From Cannabis sativa (Eukaryota; Streptophyta; Magnoliopsida; Rosales; Cannabaceae), in assembly GCF_029168945.1 (NCBI RefSeq), contig NC_083609.1, positions 26,391,001 through 26,455,000 on the forward strand: a stretch of DNA of 64,000 bases, read 5' to 3'. The position numbers and the translations under genes are program-made. Under the pieces are notes generated by a model, which worked only from the letters and a program-made list of their open reading frames with translations, had not been told where the DNA came from and searched no databases. Numbering within the stretch: the first letter of the stretch is position 1; each line of letters opens with the position of its first letter. This document shows positions 1 through 9,386 of this stretch, in pieces.

Positions 1-787
1 TCTGGAGTTAGTGCTGTAAATATGGGTCGTGCATTTTGACAAGACACGAAACCGACACAAGTACGACTAAGTATGAAAAAATATAAACCGACACAAGTCT
101 AGTAAGTTTATTATCAATGTATTTTCTTCTGCCGATGAAGTATTTAGACAAATAAAAAAATAAATTCTATGACTACCTATAAATATGACAATGAGGTCAC
201 ATGTAAAGGAGTTCTTCTCTTTCTCTCTCTCATTGGTATTAAGCCAAATTACTGCTAAATTTTAGATAGAGTACTTCATCTTATTTATTTCTGACTCATG
301 AACTAAAGTTCATTAACGTCCTAACTACGTAAAATTCCTAGTCTCCATGTTCTCTTTTCTTTTCTAGCTCTAAATCTTCATTTATTTAATTAGTTATCGA
401 AAACCTTCGGTCAACAATTATCATTTAACAATATAGATAAATAGATTGGTAATTTTTACAAAACCGAAAATAATATTGACTGTTTTTAAATTTTAATTCA
501 TATTTTAAAAATAAAAAATAAAACAATTTTATTACACATTTTTTCAAATTATTTATCACTCTTTTAATAAAAAAAATAAACTACTAATATTTGTTGCACA
601 AACACATACAAAGTTTTGTTATTATCATTTTAAAAAAGCTTTGAATCAAAATTATTTTCACCTTGCTGAAAAAATTAATTTTATCAAAAAAAAAATTATA
701 AGGAACACATACATACATAGGTCCAATATCTACATTGCTCCAAGCACCTAAAAGTGACAAATAAAAGAATATATATAATATATATAT
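1..787. other. AT-rich non-coding flank
   Basis: No convincing coding region, RNA gene or element boundary is visible. The stretch holds A/T runs and a short CT-rich patch near 216-232. It ends in a TA-rich tract (about 770-787) that served as target for the inverted-repeat element that follows. Confidence 0.6.
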
Positions 788-846
788 GGGTGACTATTCA
801 ATGATTACATTTTTATTGTAACCATGTGGTTACATTTTTTTTACCT
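788..846 (+). repeat. Left terminal inverted repeat of the MULE-like element
   Basis: Pairs with 2313-2371 on the other strand. The outermost 10-15 bp are diverged; the inner 40 bp match closely, including the near-palindrome at 818-833. Confidence 0.65.
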
Positions 847-1257
847 ATATTTTAAGTAATTAAATAAATATTTAAGAAGATCTTAATTAGCAATGAAAAT
901 TTATAAATATTTATTTATTTATTTATTTATAAATCCCTTAGCTTAATCATTTTAACAATTAAACTATTTGATTTTAATATTTACAATTTTTTTTTTACAA
1001 AAATTAAAATTAGTTTTATATAAATTAAAATTTTATCCTTATAATGAATTTTTTTTATAAGAACACACCCTACTTTTTTTTGCAGGATGTGTCCTTATAA
1101 ATTAAAAAACATGATATTATATTAACACTTAATTAAAACCTAATTAATCTTTAAAGTCTTGATTTTTATTTTTTTAATTATAAATTCTAATTAACTAAAG
1201 TCTTACTCACAATTATCTTCTTTAATTCACTCTCCACCACACTTACATTGAAAATGA

Positions 1258-1515
1258 TTGACAACGAAAAATATAGAACCTATAGCAAATTTCTCCGAAG
1301 ATGAAGATAATTTTTTTCATTTCATGAGTTTTGTGAAAAAGAAATGCGAAGAAGATGTCTCTGACATGAGTAACAGTGGAATTGAGCATGACATTGAAGA
1401 TGTTAGCCATGAATGGATTGATTCTGATGTAGCTGTTTGGAGTGATTTTTTAAATTTTTTGCAGATTGATAAAAATTTAGAAGACTATATAAGTCCATCC
1501 ACACCTGTAGATTAG
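1258..1515 (+). CDS. Unrecognised acidic ORF inside the MULE-like element
   Basis: An 85-codon open frame whose first in-frame ATG is at 1324; the codons upstream of that have only a TTG as possible start. The peptide is rich in Asp and Glu (SEDEDNFFHF, CEEDVSDMSN) with Trp-containing segments near the C-terminus. I do not recognise a family. It may be the remnant of a transposase N-terminal region or a captured host exon. A stop follows at 1513, and the next ORF of the element is in a different block, so a functional protein is doubtful. Confidence 0.25.
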   Translation: MTTKNIEPIANFSEDEDNFFHFMSFVKKKCEEDVSDMSNSGIEHDIEDVSHEWIDSDVAVWSDFLNFLQIDKNLEDYISPSTPVD

Positions 1516-1716
1516 GATGTGCTAGACAAATTTCTCTTCTCTTATGGAAAACTTTAAGCAACCAATTATTTTAGCATTGCATTTGGGAGACAAACCTTTT
1601 GGGTAGCTGGGACAAGGAATATTAGAACTTTAACCTTTTTGCCCTGTACATAATGAAATACCATTCAGCCTTGAGCCCGAATGTTTAATTAAAATTACAT
1701 TGAAAGACACTCATAA

Positions 1717-1965
1717 ATGGAAACTAGTTCTAGAAAGAAAGTGCTAGCAGCAGCAATAACATTTAAAATTGACTCCCATTCCTATGGCATATTATCTTGC
1801 AATCATAAACTGTACCCAAGCTGGATCGATAAAAAAACATACTTTCAAGCACACATAGTTGATGATGAAACAAATCTAAACAAGAATAAGATAACAAATA
1901 TAGTCAGAACCCAGATGAAGTACAATATTGACAATACAAGAGAGGATATTATTAAGATACATTGA
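1717..1965 (+). pseudogene. Possible MULE transposase N-terminal fragment
   Basis: An 82-codon open frame from a real ATG. It contains a Cys/His pair (SCNHKLYPSWI) followed by a helix-like stretch (KNKITNIVRTQMKYNID). That order, a C...H motif followed by 'I..I....YN.D.....I', resembles the segment just before the catalytic domain of plant MULE transposases. No DDE catalytic region follows, so it would be a short remnant in a non-autonomous derivative. The family match is inferred by eye from motif layout only. Confidence 0.3.
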
Positions 1966-2312
1966 AATACAAGAAGTATAAGGAAGTGTAATCATTTTAA
2001 ATTAATATTATAAGTATAATAAAATTTTAATTATGAAATTATATGTGTATAATTTTAAATTATTAAGAATTTTGTTATATAAATTAAAATAATTTAAGTG
2101 TAAAAAAATAAATTGCTAAAAGATCCTTCTTTAATAATAAATTACAAAAAATTAATTAATAATTATACTTAATTTAATTTTAAAATATAATTAATCTTAA
2201 TTAAAGTTTTAAAAGGAAATAAATTAACAGGTTAATATCAGGTTACAGGTCATTTTTAATTTTTTTTTATTTAATTTCCAAATTAATCACAACCATTTAA
2301 TAGTGATCCAAT

Positions 2313-2371
2313 GGCTAAAAAAAATGTAACCATGTGGTTACAATAAAAATGTAACCATTAGAACCTCCTCC
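2313..2371 (-). repeat. Right terminal inverted repeat of the MULE-like element
   Basis: Reverse complement of the left TIR, with the near-palindrome at 2326-2341. A TA-rich target tract follows directly. Confidence 0.65.
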
Positions 2372-3023
2372 ATATATATTATATATAGATTTATATATCT
2401 ACTGTAAACCCTTAGTTTGTACCTCATGGCATGGTGTAGTTTTTTAGCCAATAAAATTATAGTCAAATAGAGGTTACATGGTATGGTGGTGTGTGTGTAC
2501 ACTTGTGGTTTTTTTTTTGGTTAAAAAAAGTGGTTGCTTTTAAAAAGAAAAATTGTTAAAAAAAAGCAAGAAAGAGGATTGCTTTGTATATGTCATATGT
2601 ATATACATTAATGGGCTTAATTTTTTTCGACTTTAAGTTAAAGGACTTTGTTATTTTATTTTTTTTGTTGTTGAAAAACTATATGTTTTAAAAAAACACA
2701 TATAATTTTAAAAATAAAAAAAATATTAGAATGTGTCATAAAAATTTTATTATGTTCATAAGAATGTGTTAGCATGTGCAATTTATGGCATTTGGCTAAA
2801 CCAAAATTTGTGTATAAATAAGAAAAAGTGTATGAATTCAAGTTGTATAGATAGTAACATTAAAGAAAGCCTCAAAAGTAGATTTAAAAGAAGTTGTCTA
2901 GCATAGATAAAATTATTCTTAAAAATGTAAAAGAGTTGTAAATTTCTCTTTTGATATGTAGACTCCGTTTGGTTAATAGAAATTGTTAATGTAGATTTTC
3001 GTTAACAATTTATGAGCCTGTTT
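2372..3023. other. Non-coding, no recognised feature
   Basis: AT-rich, with long A and T runs around 2510-2570 and 2640-2730. The open frames here are short and low-complexity. No TIR, LTR end or RNA gene is recognised. Confidence 0.5.
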
Positions 3024-3768
3024 TGTAATAAATTATACATAGATACAAAGAAATTAATAGGAAAAATAATAATGGTGACACCAAATTTCTACGTGGTTTT
3101 GCAGTTAACTCTGCATAGTCTACGAGTCTATCTTATTCAGATATTTCTGGATACAGAAGTATGGTTTTTTAATCAGTGATCCTTTTCTCTCCAAGACTTT
3201 TTGTTCTTTTTTTTTCTGTATATTCTGCCCCTATTTATAGTAATATAGATTGACAATTAATTATATTTAAATTCGAATTACATAAGAACTTTTCCTGAAA
3301 TTGTGGGGTTTAATTACGTTCCATTTAAATACGTCTAGATAACATTAGAAAATCACACAGCTGTTATCTAAACTATCTTTAAGGCAGTCAGCACTGACAT
3401 GGATAGGAACACCCTACCAAAGGTAACTCGCTGGAGCATCTCACCTTGTACATAGATGAGTGACTTAGTTTATTCATATACCTTACAGTAATGGCATGAG
3501 CACCAGTGTACTAGACAAACTTAAGAACTGCTCTTTGATCATAAGACCTTGCATACTGGACAATCATGCCCTACATGTTCCCAAGTTATTACACTTAGTT
3601 TTTATAATGTGAATTATACGCTAAGTATTTTAACAGCCAATTTGCCTCGTTAATACTCCCCTTCGTGTTGCGAGGTGGATGCCTCACTATGCATTGTCCG
3701 TATCCTCCTCGGGATTATGCCTTCTGTGACAAGAATGTTTCTCGTCAATACAAGAATTGATAGTTTAT
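3024..3768 (-). other. Possible minus-strand LTR fragment; otherwise unclassified
   Basis: Read on the minus strand, a TATA-like box (3228-3240, CTATAAATAGGGG) is followed about 200 bp downstream by a segment ending ...TTTATTACA at 3024. This is the layout of an LTR U3-R-U5 ending in CA. On the plus strand the phrase CTACGTGGTTTTGCAG near 3090 is of a type common in plant LTRs. No partner LTR or clear primer-binding site is visible, and the other end is not defined. Alternatively the stretch is part of the U3 of the Tat element that follows. Confidence 0.25.
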
Positions 3769-4177
3769 GTATCCTGGTCTCGCTTATGACTATGCAGTCA
3801 ACGAGTTATGAATATACTCTATTAATTCTATATCTAATGAGTTATTCCATTTTGCATTTAATGATATAATTATAATTATATCTACTGATTCATATTCAAC
3901 GAGATTGACACGTGTCACTTCTTGAATTACTGCCAAATTTTGAGTATAAGAATTACCCCTTAAAATTCTTTTTTTTTTTTAATAAAAAGTGCTTTTTAAA
4001 TGAAAACTGTGGGTATATTTGTCACAATCCAATTTAAAAAAAATGCATGCTTTCGAAGTTGGCAGTTTATGGTTTTGAGGCACATCATTTGCATTAAGGA
4101 GCCATCTTTTCTACTTCTCCGCCATTCCTATCTGTTGGATCTTTTTTCCTCTAATCTAAAGGAGATCAAACCCAAGG

Positions 4178-4184
4178 TATAAAA
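4178..4184 (+). promoter_or_regulatory. Candidate TATA box of the Tat element
   Basis: TATAAAA in the context AAGGTATAAAACCGAAG. It is followed by a pyrimidine-rich leader and, at 4421, a strong splice-donor-like GTAAGT. It is the best promoter candidate upstream of the sense accessory gene. A matching TATAAAA occurs in the second copy at 41571-41577. Confidence 0.45.
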
Positions 4185-4971
4185 CCGAAGAAAGGTACCA
4201 CCTTTCCTCCATTTTTACCTTTTCAAAAAATTTCAAGCTTTTCTGCGAAATTCCCATCCCAACTTTCTGAAGCTTTGCATGCCCTCATTGTTGTTGACAT
4301 ATTTACTGCGAATTTCCTCAGATTCAATCTTTAATCTCAGACGTCCCCAGATTTCATCCCGTCGTTCATCTCAAACACAGATACAGAATTTCTCCCTGCA
4401 CAGGCGTACTTCTTGAACCAGTAAGTGTTCATTCTTATTCTTCTTGGCATATTTTTTAGTCATCACTAATTACATCATCGCTTGTCTTTGCTTAGATTTG
4501 GTAGAAATTTTTTATTATTTTTTCTGGGTAACTTTTAAGATTTAGATGAAGTAAAAACTTAGGTTTATCATATTTATAAGTTTCTGGTTTTAATAAATTT
4601 CTTCCAGGAATTGGGATTGCTCTTTTTATAGAAATGTCCCAGTTTGGTTATGAAATTTATTCTCCAAAATTCTTAGAAACAGAGTGTCCCAAGAAATTCG
4701 CCCTTCCATTTAAACCTAAAACCTAAGAACCTCGATCGTTACTTGAAGTAAATGATGCAAAGTTAGGAACCATTTAATAAGAACCCACCAGGACGAAGTT
4801 GCCAGTCGCTGTAGGCATTTTTTACAAGAAATAGTTAAGGAAAAACACTGTTTCTTGCGATATACAGCCTAGCCTGAACCCCCGTATTTATCTTCTATTC
4901 CTTTGGCTAAGCCCTTATTTTTACCTAGAGTCACAATTGCTTTTTCACCAGGTGACTTAGATTTTGAGATC

Positions 4972-5995
4972 ATGACTTCCAAGACTCATAAGTCAAAGAT
5001 TCCCTAGGACCCCAATGTCACCTTTGAGGCTGAGCTCATTGATTCAAGGATAAGGGCCATAGGAGATTATGTTTGTGGTGTTTTAAGGACCTATGACATC
5101 GATCAAAAGCAAGGGTGATGTGTTAGATCTGCTGCAATTGGTGAATTCAGCTGTTATCCACCAGAGCGACTTACTTGTGAAGAACGTACGTAGAGAGACC
5201 ATTAATGAAGCCAGTGGTGAAGATACTACTAGTGGCTCATCTGGGATAGGCGCTTGGAGCCTCGAGCATATCAGGGTTGGAGCAATTCTCCCCCTGAGAG
5301 ATTATTTAAAGATTTCATGAACCATATTGGAATAGCTCCATTCCAATTGGTTCTAATTTCCTACAGAATCCTTGCAAGTCTAAAGGTTCTGTATAAGATT
5401 TTAGGATGGGAGTGCCCCACTCTCGAGGAAATTGTTTATCTCTATTTTGTCAAGGCAGTTCCTACGAGGAAGCATTGTGCAGGGGATTTCTACTATCTCG
5501 GGACTCATACAAATGATCGCATGATTATTGTAGGATTACCAAACAAGACTGCTTTTAAGGAAGATTTCTTTTGGATAAGTGGCCTTTCTCCCATCAACAC
5601 AACTGCATTTCGCATAATACGTAAGTAAACTGTCCCAAACTTGGTTTTGAGTTATTACATGTTCATAACATTATCCTTACTGACTTATTTTATTTGTTCT
5701 ATTGACAGTGATTTCAAAAAGACCAACTCCAACTCCTGAAATGGCCAAGAGACGAAAACTTTTGTTAGGTCTTCCATAAGGACTGCGATCAGCCAAGTTT
5801 CTTCTAAATGAGGGCAATTTAAGGTCCGTTGGTCTTCTCGCTGCAAAAGAATATACTTGTGGCTACAAGTATCCCAAGTATACGTCGTGGGAGAAGGTTT
5901 CGGTTCCAACTGACGAGGAGAGTGAGGATTATGTGGCCACCCACCTGAGGAACAACTCATTCCACATGATCAACACGTTCAAGGAGAAGCCAATG
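4972..5995 (+). pseudogene. Tat sense accessory gene (plant 'putative gypsy type transposon' domain), broken
   Basis: The reading starts at ATG 4972 (MTSKTHKSKIP), meets an in-frame TAG, and continues in shifted frames. The most telling block, 5317-5625, contains GIAPFQL, LGWECPTLEEIVYLYF, GDFYYLGTH, RMIIVGLPNK and FKEDFFWISG. This is the layout of the Pfam Transposase_28 / 'putative gypsy type transposon' domain of plant accessory ORFs. A GT-AG intron (5621-5708) separates it from a second block with FLLNEGNLRSVGLL and YPKYTSWEKV. The second block is clearly related to the antisense gene at 33268-34863. It lies between the candidate promoter (4178) and gag. Its function is unknown; family members are often described as accessory proteins of Tat elements. 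At least one stop and two frame changes make it non-functional here. Confidence 0.6.
5621..5708 (+). other. Probable spliceosomal intron in the sense accessory gene
   Basis: 88 bp beginning GTAAGT and ending TTGTTCTATTGACAG, with a T-rich 3' half. Removing it keeps the frame from the ...AFRII block into the ISKRPTPTPEMAKRR block, which is where related proteins continue. In the second copy the donor is intact (43136) but the acceptor AG is disturbed in a noisy stretch. Confidence 0.55.
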
Positions 5996-6019
5996 TGTTC
6001 ATGATCAAAACCCAAAAAC

Positions 6020-8000
6020 TTGGAATGAAGAAGCCAATCCTGATACTGGTTATGTGCCTAGAAGTGAGGATGCCTATGGTTCCACTAGGTACGTGCCATT
6101 AGTTAAGTTGAAAAATTTCCAACTCTGACAACGTCTGGCTAAGTCTAACCAACGAAATGATGAGTTGGAAAGAGAGGCGGCCACCATCAGGGAAGCACAA
6201 GAAAACAACACACAAAACCAACCTAAACCTCGAGTAAGAAGGCTGCGAGGTAGACCTCAAGGCTTGAGAACCAGGAGACATGAGACAAATCAGGAAAATC
6301 CCAAGAACGCCCAAGAGGAACAACTTGGGGAAACTAAAGATGTTCCTGAAGAAGAACAACAGAACAATCAGGCCCCCCGTCGAGAAATGCCTCAGAGACC
6401 CCAAGGATCTACGAATCAAGGGAATGAAAATAATAATTTACCAGAGCCTTCTCATAGAAATGAGAACAGAAGGAAACCCAGGATTACGTAATTGGAAATC
6501 CCTCGTGGTAACGAGAGAAATCCTAGGACTCAACCTAGGACTGTGGGTTACCGCCGAGACACCGTCAATGTCCTTCTCGCACTAATGGGGAGGAGGCGTA
6601 CACACACCCCAGCGAGGGGCGTGTATCTAACCTTTCCCAAAGGAGAAGGCATGTACGTGATGAGGCAAGCTCTAGTTCAGGACATTCCAGATCTCAAGAA
6701 TGCAGTCGATCAGAAAGAAACACACGAAGAGGTTATAGATCTCACCGTAGTAATGATCGAGAAAGTATGGGCACAACTAGTAGTCATCAATCCGAGTGTT
6801 ACACTGGGACAAGGTCCATAAGAAACTATAATCAAAGACATCCAGATCTTTGTGAGCGATTGAATCAGAGACAACCAGATTTGCGCGAGCACTTAAATCA
6901 GAAGGCACCTAATCTATGCCAATAACTCAACTCTAATCAAAAGCAAGAGGATCCAATCCAATTGCGAATGAATGAGTTGGAAGACAAGTTCCAAAAACAC
7001 TAGGATGGGGAATACGGTAAACTGCAGGGTTATGACTCGGATGAGGAACTCGAGCCTTTCCATCCAAACATCATGAACTCTGAATTCCCCCAAGGGTTTA
7101 AAAATCCTCACGTCTCATTGGACGATGGGACTTCAGATCCGGTCGCTCATCTTAACAATTTCAATAACGTAATGCAGGCCAACAACGTCTTGAATAATTT
7201 ACAATGTATTTTATTCCCTACCTCACTGACTGGGGCAGCGAGTAATTGGTTCAACAAATTTACCCATCACTCAATCGGTTCTTGGGAACAATTGTTTAAG
7301 GATTTCAAGAAATAGTTCTAGGCAACGAGAGATATGCAACCTGAGGCATCTTCTCTTACTAACATAAAGCAGCAACCATGCGAGTCACTTAAGGCCTACC
7401 TAAGTTGCTTCAGCACTGCTGCTGCTAAAGTTAAAAAACTTGAATGACAGTATACAACTTACTGCTCTTCAAGTAGGGATCACTACTGACCTCTCAGCAG
7501 CTAGGGGCGAGCTGTGGGATGACCTACAGGGTCACCCAGTGATGAACATTAATGATTTTAATGAAAGGGCCCAAGTATTCGTAAGGAAAGAGGAAGCAAG
7601 GAACGAGATGAAATCGCTAAAAACTGGCTCAGAAAGTAAACCCAACAATGTTATAGCAAATCCTGTCTCGATAAAGGCTGACAATTCGAGTGGTTCCAAC
7701 ACCAAAAGAAAAGATGACTTTAAGGATTCAGCCAAAAATAAGAAGAAATAGAAAAAGGACGACAAGTACGTGCCAATTTACACTATTTATATCGAGCTTA
7801 ATGAAACTCAAGAAAGTATTTTTCTCACAAATGAGCATAGGGTTGCATTTTGCAAGCCTGAGCCAATGAGGCATGCAAGACACAAGAGGGACACGACAAA
7901 ATTTTGCAGATTTCACAAGGACATAGGACATACAACGAAAGAGTGTCGTCAGTTAAAAGACGAGATGGAAAGCCTTATCTCGTGTGGGTATTTTCAATAG
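6020..8000 (+). pseudogene. gag: Tat gag (copy 1), multiple stops
   Basis: Gag is the structural protein that packages element RNA in cytoplasmic virus-like particles. The N-terminal part (to about 6600) is charged and low-complexity (ENNTQNQ, RRLRGRPQGLRTRR). Then come three 33-bp repeats, then the Retrotrans_gag core at about 7073-7610 ([36 protein letters not shown]). The knuckle is at 7905-7946, C-x2-H-x4-H-x4-C (CRFHKDIGHTTKEC), the Tat form. Premature stops occur near 6117, 6489, 6922, 7001, 7313, 7318 and 7749; most read as CAA, CAG or CGA changed by C-to-T. There is also a frame change near 6800. Gag leads directly into protease. Confidence 0.8.
6830..6928 (+). repeat. Three tandem 33-bp units in Tat gag
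   Basis: Units at 6830-6862, 6863-6895 and 6896-6928. Each starts AATCA and encodes about 11 residues of the pattern NQ-x2-PDL-x-E-x-L (NQRHPDLCERL, NQRQPDLREHL, then a decayed third). The period matches a repeated helical or coiled-coil segment. The same array is in the second copy at 44378-44476. Confidence 0.7.
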
Positions 8001-8700
8001 TATGTGAGGCGATAGGGTAATGGACAAAACCAGCCAAATCCGCCCAATAACCCAGGTCACCAAAGACTACAACCTCCTCCTGTAGAAGGAGAGGAAATTT
8101 TGGTTATCTCAGGAGGGCCGCATCTTGCTGGTAGTAATGGCCAAAAGAGATATGGCAAGGAGATAAAAAACGAGCAACCAGTCTTTGCTCCAGAGTCATC
8201 CCAGAAATCCAAGACTAAAGAACCTCCGATTGTATTTTCAGAGGAAGACACAAAGCACGTGAGGTACCCACACATTGACCCTCTTGTTGTTACAATTCAG
8301 CTTACCAACAAGAGGATAAAAAGGGTGTTGGTGGATAAAGGAAGTTCAGTGAATATTCTATACAAGGATACACTGAAGAAAATGGGATTGCAAAATGCGA
8401 GTTTGAAACCTTGCATGGTGAATTTGTGTGGATTTATCGGAGATAATGTCACCAGTCAGGGCATTATTCAACTCCCATTAACCGTAGGCGAGCCACCATT
8501 ATCCACAACTGTGATGCAAGATTTCCTAGTTGTTGACCTACCATCAGCCTACAACATATTGTTGGGTCGCCGAGTACTAATCGGACTAGGGGTAGTTAGT
8601 TTCACTAAACATCTGTCTTTAAAATTTCAGATGCCAGAAGGTGTAGGTGTCGTGCGAGCTGATCAGTTACTGGCTCGTTAATGCTACCGCATAGAATTAC
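8001..8700 (+). pseudogene. Tat aspartic protease region (copy 1)
   Basis: Retropepsin processes the gag-pol polyprotein. The open stretch from 8100 to 8681 contains [16 protein letters not shown] and the active-site region at 8334-8342 reading D-K-G-S-S, where Tat proteases normally have D-x-G-S-S with a small or polar x such as Asn or Gly. Lys here is a likely damaging change (one base from Asn). The second half of the fold, with [18 protein letters not shown], is present. The link to RT (8700-8960) carries typical Tat spacer text and a TAG near 8898. Confidence 0.75.
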
Positions 8701-9386
8701 AGAATAGAAGGGTTGGTCATCAATTAATGGTAGTCATAACGAGGAAAGGCGAGAAACAGGATGAGGATCTAGATCTTAGAATTCAAGTTGAGAAGAAACT
8801 GTTAAAACCAATCCTGGAATTGGAGGAAGTTATTTTAGATCCAGAAAATCCCACAAAGTGTGTATTCATTGGGAAAAATCTGGATGAAAAATTAAAATAG
8901 CAATAGCTAATAAGTTTTCTGAAGGAAAACTAGGACCAATTCGCCTGGAGCCATTCAAATATGATAGGGATTGGCCCTAAAGTTATCTGTCTGCACTTGA
9001 ATATTGACCCAAATTACCCAGCTAAGAGACAAAAGAGGCGACCCTGGGATTTTGAAAGACAAGGGGCACTCAAAGAGGAAGTGAACAAATTACTGACTAA
9101 AGACTTTATACGCGAGGCGTTCTATCCATCGTGGATATCGAACCCTATTCTTGTCCTGAAGCCAAATGGTACTTGGAGAACTTGTATCGACTTTTTAGAT
9201 TTAAACAAAGCTTATCCAAAGGATTGCTTTCCACTGCCAAGGATCGACCATTGGTGGATGCAACTGCTAGACACGAGCTGATGATATTTATGGACGTATA
9301 TTCTGGATATAACCAGATCAAGATGCACGTCTGTGATCAAGAACACACAAGTTTTGTAACCAACATGGGGCTTTATTTCTATAAAG
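8701..9386 (+). pseudogene. Tat reverse transcriptase, N-terminal part (copy 1)
   Basis: RT copies element RNA into DNA. Motifs include ICLHLNIDPNYPAKRQKRRP, EVNKLLTKDFIRE, SNPILVLKPNGTWRTCIDF and DLNKAYPKDCFPLPR. A frame change at about 9250, after PLPRID, shifts the reading into DATARHELMIFMDVYSGYNQ, which holds the first catalytic Asp (FMD). The reading then continues to MGLYFYK and is cut at 9386/9387 by Copia A. The remainder, starting VMPFGLKN, resumes at 29874. The split therefore falls between RT motifs, inside the palm. Confidence 0.8.
9382..9386 (+). repeat. Target-site duplication of Copia A, left
   Basis: TAAAG immediately before TGTTAGG. It is repeated at 29874-29878 right after the 3' LTR. 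A 5-bp duplication is the usual size for LTR retrotransposons. Confidence 0.95.

Larger units (their letters stand above)
788..2371. mobile_element. Non-autonomous Mutator-like (MULE) DNA transposon
   Basis: The two ends form inverted repeats of about 60 bp: the left end (788-846) and the reverse complement of the right end (2313-2371) share a long run around ATTACATTTTTATTGTAACC. Each end also carries the 16-bp near-palindrome GTAACCATGTGGTTAC (818-833 and 2326-2341). Flanking TA-rich 8-9 bp (779-787 and 2372-2380) look like a target duplication, although low complexity makes its exact length uncertain. About 1.58 kb is too short for a full transposase gene. The long TIRs, a 9-bp-sized duplication and an internal fragment resembling a MULE transposase N-terminus suggest the Mutator superfamily; hAT cannot be excluded. 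Confidence 0.6.

Noticed and set aside
900..935. ATTT tandem run as a microsatellite feature
   Set aside because: Short (about 5 units) and inside generally AT-rich element sequence; not informative.
4421..4951. Large leader intron (GTAAGT at 4421 to TTTTTCACCAG at 4951)
   Set aside because: The donor is good, but an alternative acceptor exists near 4608 and no coding continuity can test it; kept only as a possibility.
6099..6419. Minus-strand 106-codon frame opposite Tat gag
   Set aside because: Leu/Phe-rich translation of the complement of a Gln/Asn/Arg-rich gag stretch; no independent support, and present only because gag lacks certain codons.
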